Below are positions 45,567 to 54,028 of a stretch of DNA of 64,000 nucleotides, one piece after another. Made by a program: the position numbers and the translations under genes. Position 1 is the stretch's first letter; the number at the start of each line of letters is the position of its first letter. This DNA is from Gammaproteobacteria bacterium (GTDB taxonomy: Bacteria; Pseudomonadota; Gammaproteobacteria; Pseudomonadales; Pseudohongiellaceae): the NCBI GenBank assembly GCA_041395725.1, contig JAWKZW010000001.1, positions 4,098,501 to 4,162,500 of the forward strand, in the 5' to 3' direction. A model generated the notes under the pieces. The model was not told the DNA's origin and did no database searches. It worked only from the letters and a program-made list of their open reading frames with translations.

Positions 45567-47173
45567 AGCTCCAAACCACGCTCATCATCGGGATCCGTCG
45601 GCGGATCGCGTGGCGTATCTGGCTCTGTGTCACGCGGTCCGTTGGTCGGAGTTTCGACTGGAATGTCCGCTGGCTCGGATTCCTCGGCGACATCGGCGCT
45701 CTCGGAGTCCGCGCTAATCTGCAAGATATCGGCAAGTCCAAGTTGATCGCCATCGAACCGTTTTTTGCGAATCTCTTCGAGTATTTCAGCTTTCTTTTCG
45801 TTCATTACCTGATTCAGGTAATCGACTGCTTCGGATGTCAATTCGCCAATGCGAGCGCTTGCACGCTCCTCTTCATCGGCAACTCGCTGGACCAATGACG
45901 CTTGGATATTCGCAACCTCTGCTGTCGTTTCGCCAATCTTTCCGACGCTTTCCAGATAGTGCTTCGATGCCGTTTCAAATTGCTTTTCGAAGCTGTTCGT
46001 GGTTTCTGCGCAAGATGTCGAAAGAGTTTTCGCAGCGGTGGACACATTCTTACCGAAATCAGCGCCAGCCTCGCCCGCCGTCGCCTTGAACCTAATACTC
46101 GCGGCCTTTAGCGCGCTCCCGTAACGCGTAATCACTCTGCTTGCATGGCCATCTATCTTTGTCCTGTAATTTGACTGCGCCTCTTCCATGGCGTCGGCCA
46201 TAGCCTTGACGTGCTCGGCGACCTGTAAAGAAACCTCTGCGCTCGCCTTACGTGTGGCCGCCATGACGTCGGTCAGCGTGCTGGCAGCATGACCGGCAGC
46301 GGTGCTAAGAGACGCCGCACCTTGCTCGAGTTTCCCGATCTGTTCCGAAAACGCATCCAGCGTGTGCTTGAGTTCCTCCTTCAGCACGCGTTGGTCTTGA
46401 AGCAACTGGTAACTTCCAGCCAGCGGCGACATAATCCTTATGCTCAATTTCCGGTTCAGTTCTTCTTCGAACTTCAAGAAAGCAAGGCTCGCCATGCGAG
46501 TTGCAGACCCGAGCATAAGCTGCACAGCGACCGAAGCGGTCAGGCCAACAAGGGTGAAGCCAAATTTGAAAGTGACGTTGCGTAACACCTCATCGTCGTT
46601 GTTGATATCCATGAGCGCTCGAAGGATAAACAGGACGGAAAACGCTAAACCCGCCTGAACCGACAAGCGGCTGAAGGCTATTGCTCGAGAAGCTGCAACA
46701 AAACGGTCCGGCAATTGTGCCGAAAACGACTCTGACACGCGCTGAAAAGCAACAAAACGCTGCGTTCCATCGTCGGATGGCATTGACGCGATCAAATTGT
46801 CCGTGAGGTTGAGCAGTCCATTGTTTAATTCAGCAAGCGGTTGGCGCAGCATAGCCGCATCTGCCCGGTTTTCGGGCTCAAGAACGTCTTTTACTTGGCG
46901 GGGTGATCCGGAAACCACGAAGGCATTACTTGCCTCTTCAGATGGCTCGTCCAGCGTTGCAAGCCGAGCGGCGTCGGAAATGGCCTCCGCTATATCGGCT
47001 GACTTATCGGGTAAATCATCGAGGTATTTCTGACCAAGGCGAATGCGTTGACGGAGGCGGAGGACAAGAAAAAGCAGCGTCATTGCAAAAAGGACCACTG
47101 CAGCTAGGTCCACAAGCTGAGTATTGGTAAGAGTTTGGGGAATTGGAAGATTCAATCCGCGCAAGAAATTCAT
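45563..47173 (-). CDS. MotA/ExbB/ZorA-like channel protein with coiled-coil tail
   Basis: 536 residues, first gene of the operon. Three transmembrane segments: about 21-40 (VDLAAVVLFAMTLLFLVLRL), 171-190 (SVQAGLAFSVLFILRAL) and 203-222 (KFGFTLVGLTASVAVQLML), with a cytoplasmic loop between the first and second, as in ExbB/TolQ/MotA. The third helix runs into LAFLKFEEELNRKL. Residues 250-480 are a long coiled-coil tail, as in ZorA, and the end is Pro/Asp/Glu-rich. GGGAG stands about 12 nt before the ATG. Role as a proton-driven stator is inferred from topology and from the OmpA-like partner at the operon's end. Confidence 0.78.
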   Translation of the reverse strand: MNFLRGLNLPIPQTLTNTQLVDLAAVVLFAMTLLFLVLRLRQRIRLGQKYLDDLPDKSADIAEAISDAARLATLDEPSEEASNAFVVSGSPRQVKDVLEPENRADAAMLRQPLAELNNGLLNLTDNLIASMPSDDGTQRFVAFQRVSESFSAQLPDRFVAASRAIAFSRLSVQAGLAFSVLFILRALMDINNDDEVLRNVTFKFGFTLVGLTASVAVQLMLGSATRMASLAFLKFEEELNRKLSIRIMSPLAGSYQLLQDQRVLKEELKHTLDAFSEQIGKLEQGAASLSTAAGHAASTLTDVMAATRKASAEVSLQVAEHVKAMADAMEEAQSNYRTKIDGHASRVITRYGSALKAASIRFKATAGEAGADFGKNVSTAAKTLSTSCAETTNSFEKQFETASKHYLESVGKIGETTAEVANIQASLVQRVADEEERASARIGELTSEAVDYLNQVMNEKKAEILEEIRKKRFDGDQLGLADILQISADSESADVAEESEPADIPVETPTNGPRDTEPDTPRDPPTDPDDERGLEL

Positions 47174-47306
47174 AACCGACTATCAACTCCCTAATTTGCG
47201 AGTTCGACGAACAACGAATACATCCGAACTCTGCACCAGCCACACCGCCATTCTATGGGTTGATCGGGCTTGCCTCCGGCCTTCCGAAGTAGGCGCTACT
47301 AGGAGC

Positions 47307-47336
47307 AATATCCAGGATCGACCCTGTGCTTGACAA
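47307..47336 (-). promoter_or_regulatory. Candidate promoter of the motor-like operon
   Basis: On the minus strand TTGTCA (47331-47336) and GATATT (47307-47312) are separated by 18 nt, about 130 nt upstream of the first gene. The -10 match is only moderate. The rest of the 47174-47511 gap shows nothing else that I can support. Confidence 0.3.
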
Positions 47337-47511
47337 ACCTCTATTTAAGAACTGAGCGAGTTCCGCGGCCGTTCATTAAAGTCCGACGCCGCCAGCGGGG
47401 GCCTTCGTCAGACTATCTTGGCGACCTAGACAAAGTAGTTAAGGTAAGTGTCTAGGTTGATGACCTCGGATCCCATCCTCGTCTTCCAACTCCAAGACCA
47501 CAACCGCTAAT

Positions 47512-48735
47512 CGAACTTTACAGGGTTTGCTAGACACCAAAAAGCCATAGAATCTAACTTTAAGCGAGGTGTCTATGAGTGGCAAGCGATATGACAAAAA
47601 ATTCAAAAAGGACGCTGTCAAACAGGTAACTGAGCGCGGGTACTCAGTGGCGGAGGAGGCTCAGCGACTGGGTATCACCACCCACAACCTTTATGCCTGG
47701 ATGAAGAAGTACGGCAAACCCAACCCCCGAGAGGCCTGCAAACCAGATGCTGAAGCGGAGATTGCTAAGCTGAAGTCGGAACTCAATCGAGCCACAATGG
47801 AGCGTGACATTCTAAAACGGCCGCCTACTTTGCCAATGACCACGAGTAAAGTATGCCTTCATTTACAAAGATCGCCAGGAATTTCCGACTCCGATCATGT
47901 GCAAGGTCCTCAAGCTGCATCCCAGTGGTTTTTATGCTTGGCGGCATAAACCGGTTTTTGACCGAAAGATTGAAGACAGGCGACTACTTAAGATGATCCG
48001 CGAATACTACGTTGCCAGTAGCGGCACGTACGACAGCCCCTGCATTTGCCGTGATCTGCGCGAAGCTGGAGAGGTCTGCAACGTACAGTGGGTAGCAGAG
48101 ATCATGCGTAAAAACAGGCTCCGAGCACAGATCGGCTATAAGCGCCGCCACTTCAAATGCGGTAAGCCAGCGCAGTTGGCAGGCAAGCGGTTAAACCGGG
48201 TATATAATCCTGATAGGCCGAACAAAGCGTGGGTCGGTGACATCACGCATGCCAGGACCTACGAAAGATTTATGTATGTGGCGACCGTGCTGGATATATT
48301 TTCTCGAAATATCGTGGGCTGGACTATAGGCAAGAATATCGATCGACACCTGGTTACCGACGCCATTTCTATGACAAAGCTGAGGCGACAACCGAAAAAC
48401 AAAGTGCTGTTCCACAACGACCAGGTTAGCCAGTACGATAGCCATGACTGCATCTCGTTCCTTGAAGCAAACAACATGCTGCCATCAATGAGCAGGCGAG
48501 GAAACTGACACGGTAACGCCGCAGCTAAAAGCTTCTCTGTGACATTCAAGAAACGTGCCACCCAGAGAAATATTTACACGACACGGGCAGAAGCCAAGAC
48601 AGAGATATTTAACTTTATCGAGATATTCTACAATCCGATAAAGAGTCATTTAAGCAACGACGGGGTTTCCCGGTGAAATCTGAAGAGGCGTTTTTTCAGA
48701 GGCTGGAAAGCGTCTAGTGAAGCCTGAGAAGCCCA
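47512..48735 (+). mobile_element. Decayed IS3-family element, inverted relative of the 34.6-kb copy
   Basis: About 1224 nt. The left end keeps CAGGGTTTGCTAGACAC and the right end GTCTAGTGAAGCCTGAGAAG, both close to the ends of the intact IS but with several changes. It lies in opposite orientation to the intact copy on the other side of the operon. Its genes are broken, so it cannot move by itself. Confidence 0.85.
47575..48716 (+). pseudogene. Broken IS3-family transposase genes (orfA/orfB)
   Basis: orfA (from the ATG at 47575) matches the intact copy up to ATMERDILK, but the slippery A6G is replaced and small deletions shift the frame, so OrfB cannot be made by frameshifting. OrfB similarity resumes at about 47850 (AAG TAT GCC) and is interrupted at 48507 where the conserved Cys codon after RRGN has become TGA. 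A second stop follows the GVSR segment near the end. The catalytic E region (AAAKSF instead of AVAESF) has also changed. Confidence 0.9.
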
Positions 48736-48870
48736 GATGATAATAAACCCAAACTTGTCGCTTTCAGGAATTCCCTTCTTGAGCTGGCCATTAGCAGAAC
48801 CATTAATCTGTTATTCAAAAATATGTGAATCCTACAACGTAAATCTCTAAATTTTGTACATTTCGGTAGA

Positions 48871-49764
48871 TCAAAGCCAGAAAGGTGCAACCCCCCTCTT
48901 CCCAATTTTTGTAACAACAATCGTCCCACCCTTTAGGTCGACCAGCAAATCAGCACGAGCATTCATAATTTGATCGTATAAATCATTGTCCGAAAAAATT
49001 TCTTCAACACCTTGCTGAATGGCATTGCCGCTTGGATATGAACCCTCTTTCTCCACAATTTCACTCAAGAGCCACGAAACGACTTCATCCGAGAACTGTA
49101 CTGACGCGGGAGAGGGATTTCCAAATTTTGATGCCGCATAAGCCTGATGCCTAAATAATTTATTATTCAACGACACTCGGACCAACTCGTGAAGCTCTTG
49201 CTCAGATAAGCACTCGAACGGAAGGACAACATCTGCCATTTCAATTACTGCCCGAACAATTTCTGGCGTCATTTGTTTAGGGGGTTCAGACATTGCTGCG
49301 TTTATGAGAACCTCCGTTGGATCGTGATCATCAAATCTGTATAAATCTGAGCTTAGATTAACTTGAATGAAAAAACCGCGCCGGAACTCTCCCAATTCAC
49401 GAAGTTTCTTCGTTTCAGCATTCAGCAGCTCAAGTGTGCGTAAAGTATTTTCTCCATAAAGTGGGCGATAAAATAGCGAATCATGAGAAACTTCCGTGAA
49501 GTAACGATCTGAGAGACGGTCTATGCCAATACCGTTGTATATAGCTATATCGTTACCGTATAGGTACTGAGTAAGCATTCTCAGCACCGTTAGCTTTCCA
49601 TGCCCATATCGACCGATGGCTGCAATAATGGGTGCAGGGATCTTTTGGATCTTATGAGGACTCAAACCTTCAGCAATAGCCATTTTAGCTTGGCGTTGCC
49701 CCACTACCCTGCAGCTGAGCAACTTTAAAACGTCAAGGTAGCGCTCAAACTTATTATGTTCCAT
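48871..49764 (-). CDS. Degenerate ClpB-like AAA+ protein
   Basis: 297 residues. The order resembles the second AAA module of ClpA/ClpB: RVVGQRQAKMAIAEGL, then GRYGHGKLT at about 51-59 in place of GxxGxGKT, then FDDHDPTEVLINAAM where Walker B/DEVEKAHP would be, and a small C-terminal domain (LINAAM...EQELHELVRV...VVSWLLSEIV). The Walker motifs are weakened, so ATPase activity is doubtful. AAGGAC precedes the ATG. The AT-rich composition differs from the core. It could be an accessory of the neighbouring defence-like genes; function is unknown. Confidence 0.65.
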   Translation of the reverse strand: MEHNKFERYLDVLKLLSCRVVGQRQAKMAIAEGLSPHKIQKIPAPIIAAIGRYGHGKLTVLRMLTQYLYGNDIAIYNGIGIDRLSDRYFTEVSHDSLFYRPLYGENTLRTLELLNAETKKLRELGEFRRGFFIQVNLSSDLYRFDDHDPTEVLINAAMSEPPKQMTPEIVRAVIEMADVVLPFECLSEQELHELVRVSLNNKLFRHQAYAASKFGNPSPASVQFSDEVVSWLLSEIVEKEGSYPSGNAIQQGVEEIFSDNDLYDQIMNARADLLVDLKGGTIVVTKIGKRGVAPFWL

Positions 49765-50025
49765 AAATATGTCCTTCGCCTTGTGTTTCGTTCCTAGATT
49801 CGCTCGTGCATTCCGATATATCTAGGAGTTTATGACCTAACAGAATATCTAATAAAACCTTACAACTAGTGACATTTATGGTTGAGCGGCTAGCTCTAGC
49901 TCATCATTTCTGAGCCAGGGATTGCGCTCGATCTGCCCCGACCATACCTACGGGGACGATCGCAGTCCAGCGATGATAACGTAGTTAGATATCCGTCTAT
50001 CCTGCGCAGAATAGTTCCATAAAGT

Positions 50026-50367
50026 GTGACTAAAATCTTCATAATTCTCCATTTGTCTTACAAGCTAATTGTCACAGGCCCTGATCGATTTTCACAGACC
50101 CAGATTGACCTCTTGACAACCAAATGGAGACAACAAGGAGGCGCTATAGCCAGACCATTAAGTGTGGTCGATCAAGAGGACCTTTCAACTGACATCTATA
50201 ATAAAAATATTGGCCTGCATCCCGAAGAAATAGTACCCAGAAGCAGCAAACTAGTTTGGTGGATTTGCAATCGAGGGCATGAGTGGAAGCAGGAGGTTTA
50301 CAAACGGACAAGATCAAAACAACTAATATGTCCTATATGTAAATCACTAAAGCAGCACATTGAATAG
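50026..50367 (+). CDS. Small treble-clef zinc-ribbon protein (DUF4379-like)
   Basis: 113 residues from a GTG with no clear ribosome site, so the start may be further in. The second half holds the zinc-ribbon repeat: HPEEIVPRSSKLVWWICNRGHEWKQEVYKRT...CPICKSL, with CxxxH and CPxC ligands. Such repeats are found in putative nucleases and in phage or defence loci, usually in several copies; only one is present here, so this may be a fragment. It converges on the OLD-family gene. Confidence 0.6.
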   Translation: MTKIFIILHLSYKLIVTGPDRFSQTQIDLLTTKWRQQGGAIARPLSVVDQEDLSTDIYNKNIGLHPEEIVPRSSKLVWWICNRGHEWKQEVYKRTRSKQLICPICKSLKQHIE

Positions 50368-50388
50368 GAGCAAAGAAGATACTCGAAA

Positions 50389-52317
50389 CTAGTCCGGGAA
50401 AAGCGAATTAATTTTTCCAAACAATTCCGAAAATTTGTTAATCGTACCTTCTGAGAAATCGGTAGTGTTAGCACCTTTTTTTGCAAGTTCGTTAGCAGGC
50501 CGATAATGATTAAATCTCTCTACAGACAGATGTTTATTAATTTGCGCTATTACTCTACTTAAGCTCGAATCGAGATCATTAACATCAATATTAGAATACT
50601 GATCAAACGACGCATTAAACAATTCCAAGTATTCGTCTTTGGCAAACAAATCTTCTACGTCTGCCTCATCACTGTCAGATCTAAATTCATCGTAATACCT
50701 TACAGTACTATCTTTAATAATTTTTTCCCTAACTAAATTATCTAGCTTAGTTTTACTAGACACATCAATGCTTGAGTCAAGCAAACAAACAATATTCAGT
50801 TTTGTGCCTCGCATAAGGGAAACAAATGTTGATACCTTTTCTAAACCACCGACGGGGACTATTGTTATATCTTCTCTAAGAAAATTTCTACCTTCCTCCT
50901 GCAATATTCCTGACATTACTTCTAAGAAAATAAGATCCGAAACCCCTTCAACCAATAGATTATTTTTAGAAATAAATAGATTCTGCGCTATGTCATAGCC
51001 CAAAGCTGCTTGAAGTGGAAAAAGCGTTTTGGGATCTTTTTCCTGAATAGAATCTGATATCACGGATCCTTTGTCAGATTCGACCACAGTTCTTACATGA
51101 TGTAACTTTGCCGGATCTACCATAAAGGGTGAATGTGTGGTGTAGATTATTTGATAGTCAGTCGCCAAATCTGAAATAAACCTTAATAAATCTGATTGTG
51201 CTGACGCGTGAAGATTTAGCCCGGGCTCATCTAAAAGAAGTATGTAGCTAGTGTCTTTATCTTCTTGAATCTTCTGAAACCATACCAGAAAGGAGAAGAA
51301 CCAGTTAAATCCTTTACTTCTGTTTTTTAGTGGCAAGGAAACACGGGCTCTGGAATTCCAAACCCTAATATCTAAAATATGCTCCGCAATTCTTTGGTTA
51401 CCCTGGGGGCCTGTCACTATTTTTTTATCAATATCAAATTTGATATCCAAATTTGTATTTGTTGACCAATATTTAAAGAGTTCTTGAGTGATTGTAGCCT
51501 CTGTAGCCTCCAGCTCAGCTTTGTAATCCTCAAAATCTTCAGCGCTAATTAGCTCATCTACATTAATATCTGCTAACTCAAAAAGTGCTTTTGCTGTTTT
51601 TAAATCATTTGACTCCAACTGTTCATTTTTTAGTTTTTCAATGCTAATTCTTGAGGGTAGCGAATAGAATTCGTCGTAGTACAGGAACACAGGTAAGTTG
51701 GGTTTTAGGTAAGTACGCGCAATATATTCGCTAACAGCCGATGAGCCCCAATTCCATTCATTGACAAAATACTTATTTAGCGAATTGATACCACTGATAA
51801 TCTTGTCGTCTTTATACCCGTCTCTTATTGAAGTTAGCTCATCAGCGGATTTAACCTTAACTAATTTTCCAATCAAGGCAGTGCTGTCAATATTATCTTC
51901 TCTTGTTTTATTTTTTATTAACGCCTCAATGTTGGTATCTACTCCACTATAGGCATTTGTATTGTCATATTTCGTTGTAATACTGAATTCTTTTGAAATG
52001 AAGACTTCAGGACCAACATCTTTTTCAATCTGAGACATTAGCGAGTCAGATATTTGATAAACACAAGTAATTGCAGCAGGGTTCTGACCAGACTTCTCTA
52101 TCGCTTTTTTCTCTCGTCTCGGGTAATCATGAGTTAAGTTAAATACAAAATCTTCGTCATCTGAAAAATATCGGGTCTTAGCAAGCGCTTCCAGGACTGA
52201 AGTTTTCCCAGACTCATTCATGCCTACCAATACAGTGGTCTTTTCGTCAACTTCGAATCGCTGATCCGACTCAACGGACTTATATTTTTGAATTGTCGCT
52301 TCTTTGAGAGAAATCAT
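50389..52317 (-). CDS. OLD-family ATP-dependent endonuclease
   Basis: About 642 residues from the ATG at 52317 (an ATG at 52329 and a GTG at 52398 are also in frame; none has a strong ribosome site). ABC-type ATPase: Walker A GMNESGKTS, Walker B YILLLDEPGLNLH, H-loop TTHSPFM. A Toprim domain follows with LLVEGVSDLIFLEVMS and IVCLLDSSIDV, the metal-binding acid positions of OLD nucleases. OLD proteins cut DNA and are frequent in phage-defence loci, sometimes with a UvrD-like GajB (Gabija); no GajB is seen here. Strongly AT-rich, unlike the core. Confidence 0.88.
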   Translation of the reverse strand: MISLKEATIQKYKSVESDQRFEVDEKTTVLVGMNESGKTSVLEALAKTRYFSDDEDFVFNLTHDYPRREKKAIEKSGQNPAAITCVYQISDSLMSQIEKDVGPEVFISKEFSITTKYDNTNAYSGVDTNIEALIKNKTREDNIDSTALIGKLVKVKSADELTSIRDGYKDDKIISGINSLNKYFVNEWNWGSSAVSEYIARTYLKPNLPVFLYYDEFYSLPSRISIEKLKNEQLESNDLKTAKALFELADINVDELISAEDFEDYKAELEATEATITQELFKYWSTNTNLDIKFDIDKKIVTGPQGNQRIAEHILDIRVWNSRARVSLPLKNRSKGFNWFFSFLVWFQKIQEDKDTSYILLLDEPGLNLHASAQSDLLRFISDLATDYQIIYTTHSPFMVDPAKLHHVRTVVESDKGSVISDSIQEKDPKTLFPLQAALGYDIAQNLFISKNNLLVEGVSDLIFLEVMSGILQEEGRNFLREDITIVPVGGLEKVSTFVSLMRGTKLNIVCLLDSSIDVSSKTKLDNLVREKIIKDSTVRYYDEFRSDSDEADVEDLFAKDEYLELFNASFDQYSNIDVNDLDSSLSRVIAQINKHLSVERFNHYRPANELAKKGANTTDFSEGTINKFSELFGKINSLFPD

Positions 52318-52566
52318 ACGATTACCCATATATTGGAGTTCTAAATTGAAACGGGACCAAAAGTAATTTGCCCAAGTAAAATCAATCCCGTCTTTCACGT
52401 GGCGTCACATTAGAACATAGGCACACTCAGCTTCAAGCATCAATTCGAAATTTGGTATCTTGGCATCGTCTCTGAATTATTAAAATCGAACTCGCGACTT
52501 AGTCTACATTGTGTCTACACGAGCATTAGGGGTCTCGATGCTAGCTGATATCGACGAGCAATCCTT

Positions 52567-52646
52567 ACATAACCTATTGATTTTATTCGTGCCCGGGACC
52601 AGAATCGAACCGGTACGGAGTTTCCTCCGAGGGATTTTAAGTCCGA
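52567..52646 (-). repeat. 3'-half fragment of a tRNA-Leu(TAA) gene with duplicated flank
   Basis: On the minus strand the segment from the anticodon loop (CTTAAAA, 52634-52640) through the variable arm, T arm (CCGGTTCGATTCTGG) and acceptor strand (CCCGGGC, ending 52590) matches a tRNA-Leu, but the 5' half is missing and the end reads CGA rather than CCA. The downstream flank (ATAAAATCAATA) is the same as that of the tRNA-Arg gene 170 nt away. It is best read as an old attachment site. Confidence 0.7.
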
Positions 52647-52762
52647 TTTATTTTTAAGAATGACGGATTAGAGTTACAAAGGTAGAAGAGTCCCCCGTGA
52701 AGCCCCGGAAGATGCGATTGGTTAGAGTCGCAGTTAAAGACCATGTAACTTATTGATTTTAT

Positions 52763-52839
52763 TGGTGCCCCGGGCAGGATTCGAACCTGCGACCTGCCCC
52801 TTAGGAGGGGGCCGCGCTATCCAGCTGTGCCACCGGGGC
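52763..52839 (-). tRNA. tRNA-Arg (anticodon CCT)
   Basis: 77 nt including an encoded CCA. Acceptor GCCCCGG/CCGGGGC, D arm with one mismatch, anticodon stem GCCCC/GGGGC with loop CTCCTAA giving anticodon CCT (Arg, AGG codons), variable loop AGGTC, T arm GCAGG/CCTGC with TTCGAAT. Its 3' end (52761-52782) is repeated at 34525-34546, so it is the attachment site of the island to its left and remains intact. Confidence 0.96.
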
Positions 52840-52889
52840 TGCGCCGGCAAAGTATAGCATAAAACCAGCATTTTCAGAGATCCAATGCG

Positions 52890-53423
52890 TTATCCCTGAT
52901 CCGGCGTGAAGACCAGCACAGCACCATTGCTGCAGTAACGCCTCCCGGTGGGCTGCGGACCATCATTGAATACATGACCATGGTGGCCACCACACCTTGC
53001 GCAGCGGTATTCCACCGGGCCCAGCAGGCCCAGGCCGACGCGAATCTCCTCCAGGTGACCGGGTATTGCGTCCCAGAAACTTGGCCAGCCGGTGTTGCTG
53101 TCAAATTTCCACTCTGAGCGAAACAGGTCCAGGTCGCACCCGATACACTTGTATACACCGGGACGCTGCTCAGTAAGCAATTCACTGGATCCGGGGTCCT
53201 CAGTTTCACCCATGACCAGGATCGAATACTGGAGGTAACTCAGCCGGTCGAACCACTCCTCTTCGTTAATGTAAATCCGCTGGGCATCCGCTTCGTGTGC
53301 CCGGGCAGACAGACTGAACGCACCGAGGGAGCCAAAAGCCCCTAACGTACCCCTGCCGCCGAGCTTTCCCAGCGTCGGCAGCGCTGACACTGCCATGACT
53401 TTAAACACCGTTCGCCGTTTCAT
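52890..53423 (-). CDS. msrB: Peptide-methionine (R)-S-oxide reductase MsrB, exported
   Basis: 177 residues from the ATG at 53423. A signal peptide (MKRRTVFKVMAVSALPTLG ... SLSARAH) precedes the MsrB domain: zinc ligands in KCIGC and RCARCGG, the family segment TGWPSFWDAIPG and the active-site cysteine in RRYCSNGA. It reduces methionine-R-sulfoxide, here presumably in the periplasm. The frame is open further upstream but the extension overlaps the divergent acetyltransferase gene and is not conserved. Confidence 0.92.
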   Translation of the reverse strand: MKRRTVFKVMAVSALPTLGKLGGRGTLGAFGSLGAFSLSARAHEADAQRIYINEEEWFDRLSYLQYSILVMGETEDPGSSELLTEQRPGVYKCIGCDLDLFRSEWKFDSNTGWPSFWDAIPGHLEEIRVGLGLLGPVEYRCARCGGHHGHVFNDGPQPTGRRYCSNGAVLVFTPDQG

Positions 53424-53569
53424 AAACCTTACAATCCTCGTAAACCGTCCAGTCAGCAAACCAGGACGACGCTGAAAATAGTAACACGCCTCGGGCGCAT
53501 TCCGTGCTATGTTTACCCGGAATCCATGGGCTGTCCCGACCAAATTGAGTACACCAGGCAGCGACCTGC

Positions 53570-54028
53570 ATGTCAAAACTGAAATGGCAGTGCCTGACCT
53601 TTCATGCACTGACACCCGCACAACTCTATAGCCTGCTGCAACTGCGATCCGAGGTGTTTGTGGTAGAGCAGGCTTGTATCTACCAGGATCTCGACGGCCT
53701 GGATCAGGATGCCATGCACCTGTTAGGTTACCTGGAAGACAAGCTGGCCGGCTACGCGCGGCTTGTGCCGCCGGGAGTGAAATACGAAGAGCCGGCTATC
53801 GGCCGAATCACCAGCACACCTTCACTGCGACGCCACGGGTTTGGCCGGTCAACGGTCAAGAAGGCAATCGATATCTGCCAGGACATCTGGCCCGCCGAAG
53901 GCATCAGGATCTCAGCCCAGCAGCGGCTGGAGAAATTCTATCGGGAGTTCGGCTTCCATCCGGTCTCGGCGCCCTATCTCGAAGACGGGATCCCCCACGT
54001 GGAAATGATTCGGCCAGCCAGTAAATAA
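53570..54028 (+). CDS. elaA: GNAT-family N-acetyltransferase (ElaA-like)
   Basis: 152 residues. The ElaA pattern is clear: LYSLLQLRSEVFVVEQACIYQDLDGLDQDAMHL, then YARLVPPGV, IGRITSTPSLRRHGFGR (acetyl-CoA-binding RxxGxG/A-type loop) and FYREFGFHPVSAPYLEDGIPHVEM. Substrate unknown. It is divergent from msrB and ends right beside the convergent symporter gene. Confidence 0.9.
   Translation: MSKLKWQCLTFHALTPAQLYSLLQLRSEVFVVEQACIYQDLDGLDQDAMHLLGYLEDKLAGYARLVPPGVKYEEPAIGRITSTPSLRRHGFGRSTVKKAIDICQDIWPAEGIRISAQQRLEKFYREFGFHPVSAPYLEDGIPHVEMIRPASK

Noticed and set aside
37044..47173. Annotation as a known Zorya system (types I-III)
   Set aside because: Only the ZorA/ZorB-like topology is present. No ZorC, no ZorD helicase/nuclease and no HNH ZorE was seen, and the other six genes do not match Zorya components.
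50389..52398. Gabija system
   Set aside because: The OLD-type GajA-like gene has no UvrD-like GajB neighbour on either side.
52567..52646. Functional tRNA-Leu gene
   Set aside because: The 5' half (acceptor 5' strand and D arm) is missing, the anticodon stem is broken and the 3' end reads CGA instead of CCA.
34525..52782. Complete integrative element or prophage
   Set aside because: No integrase, excisionase, structural phage or conjugation genes were found between the repeats; only transposase genes of the IS copies.
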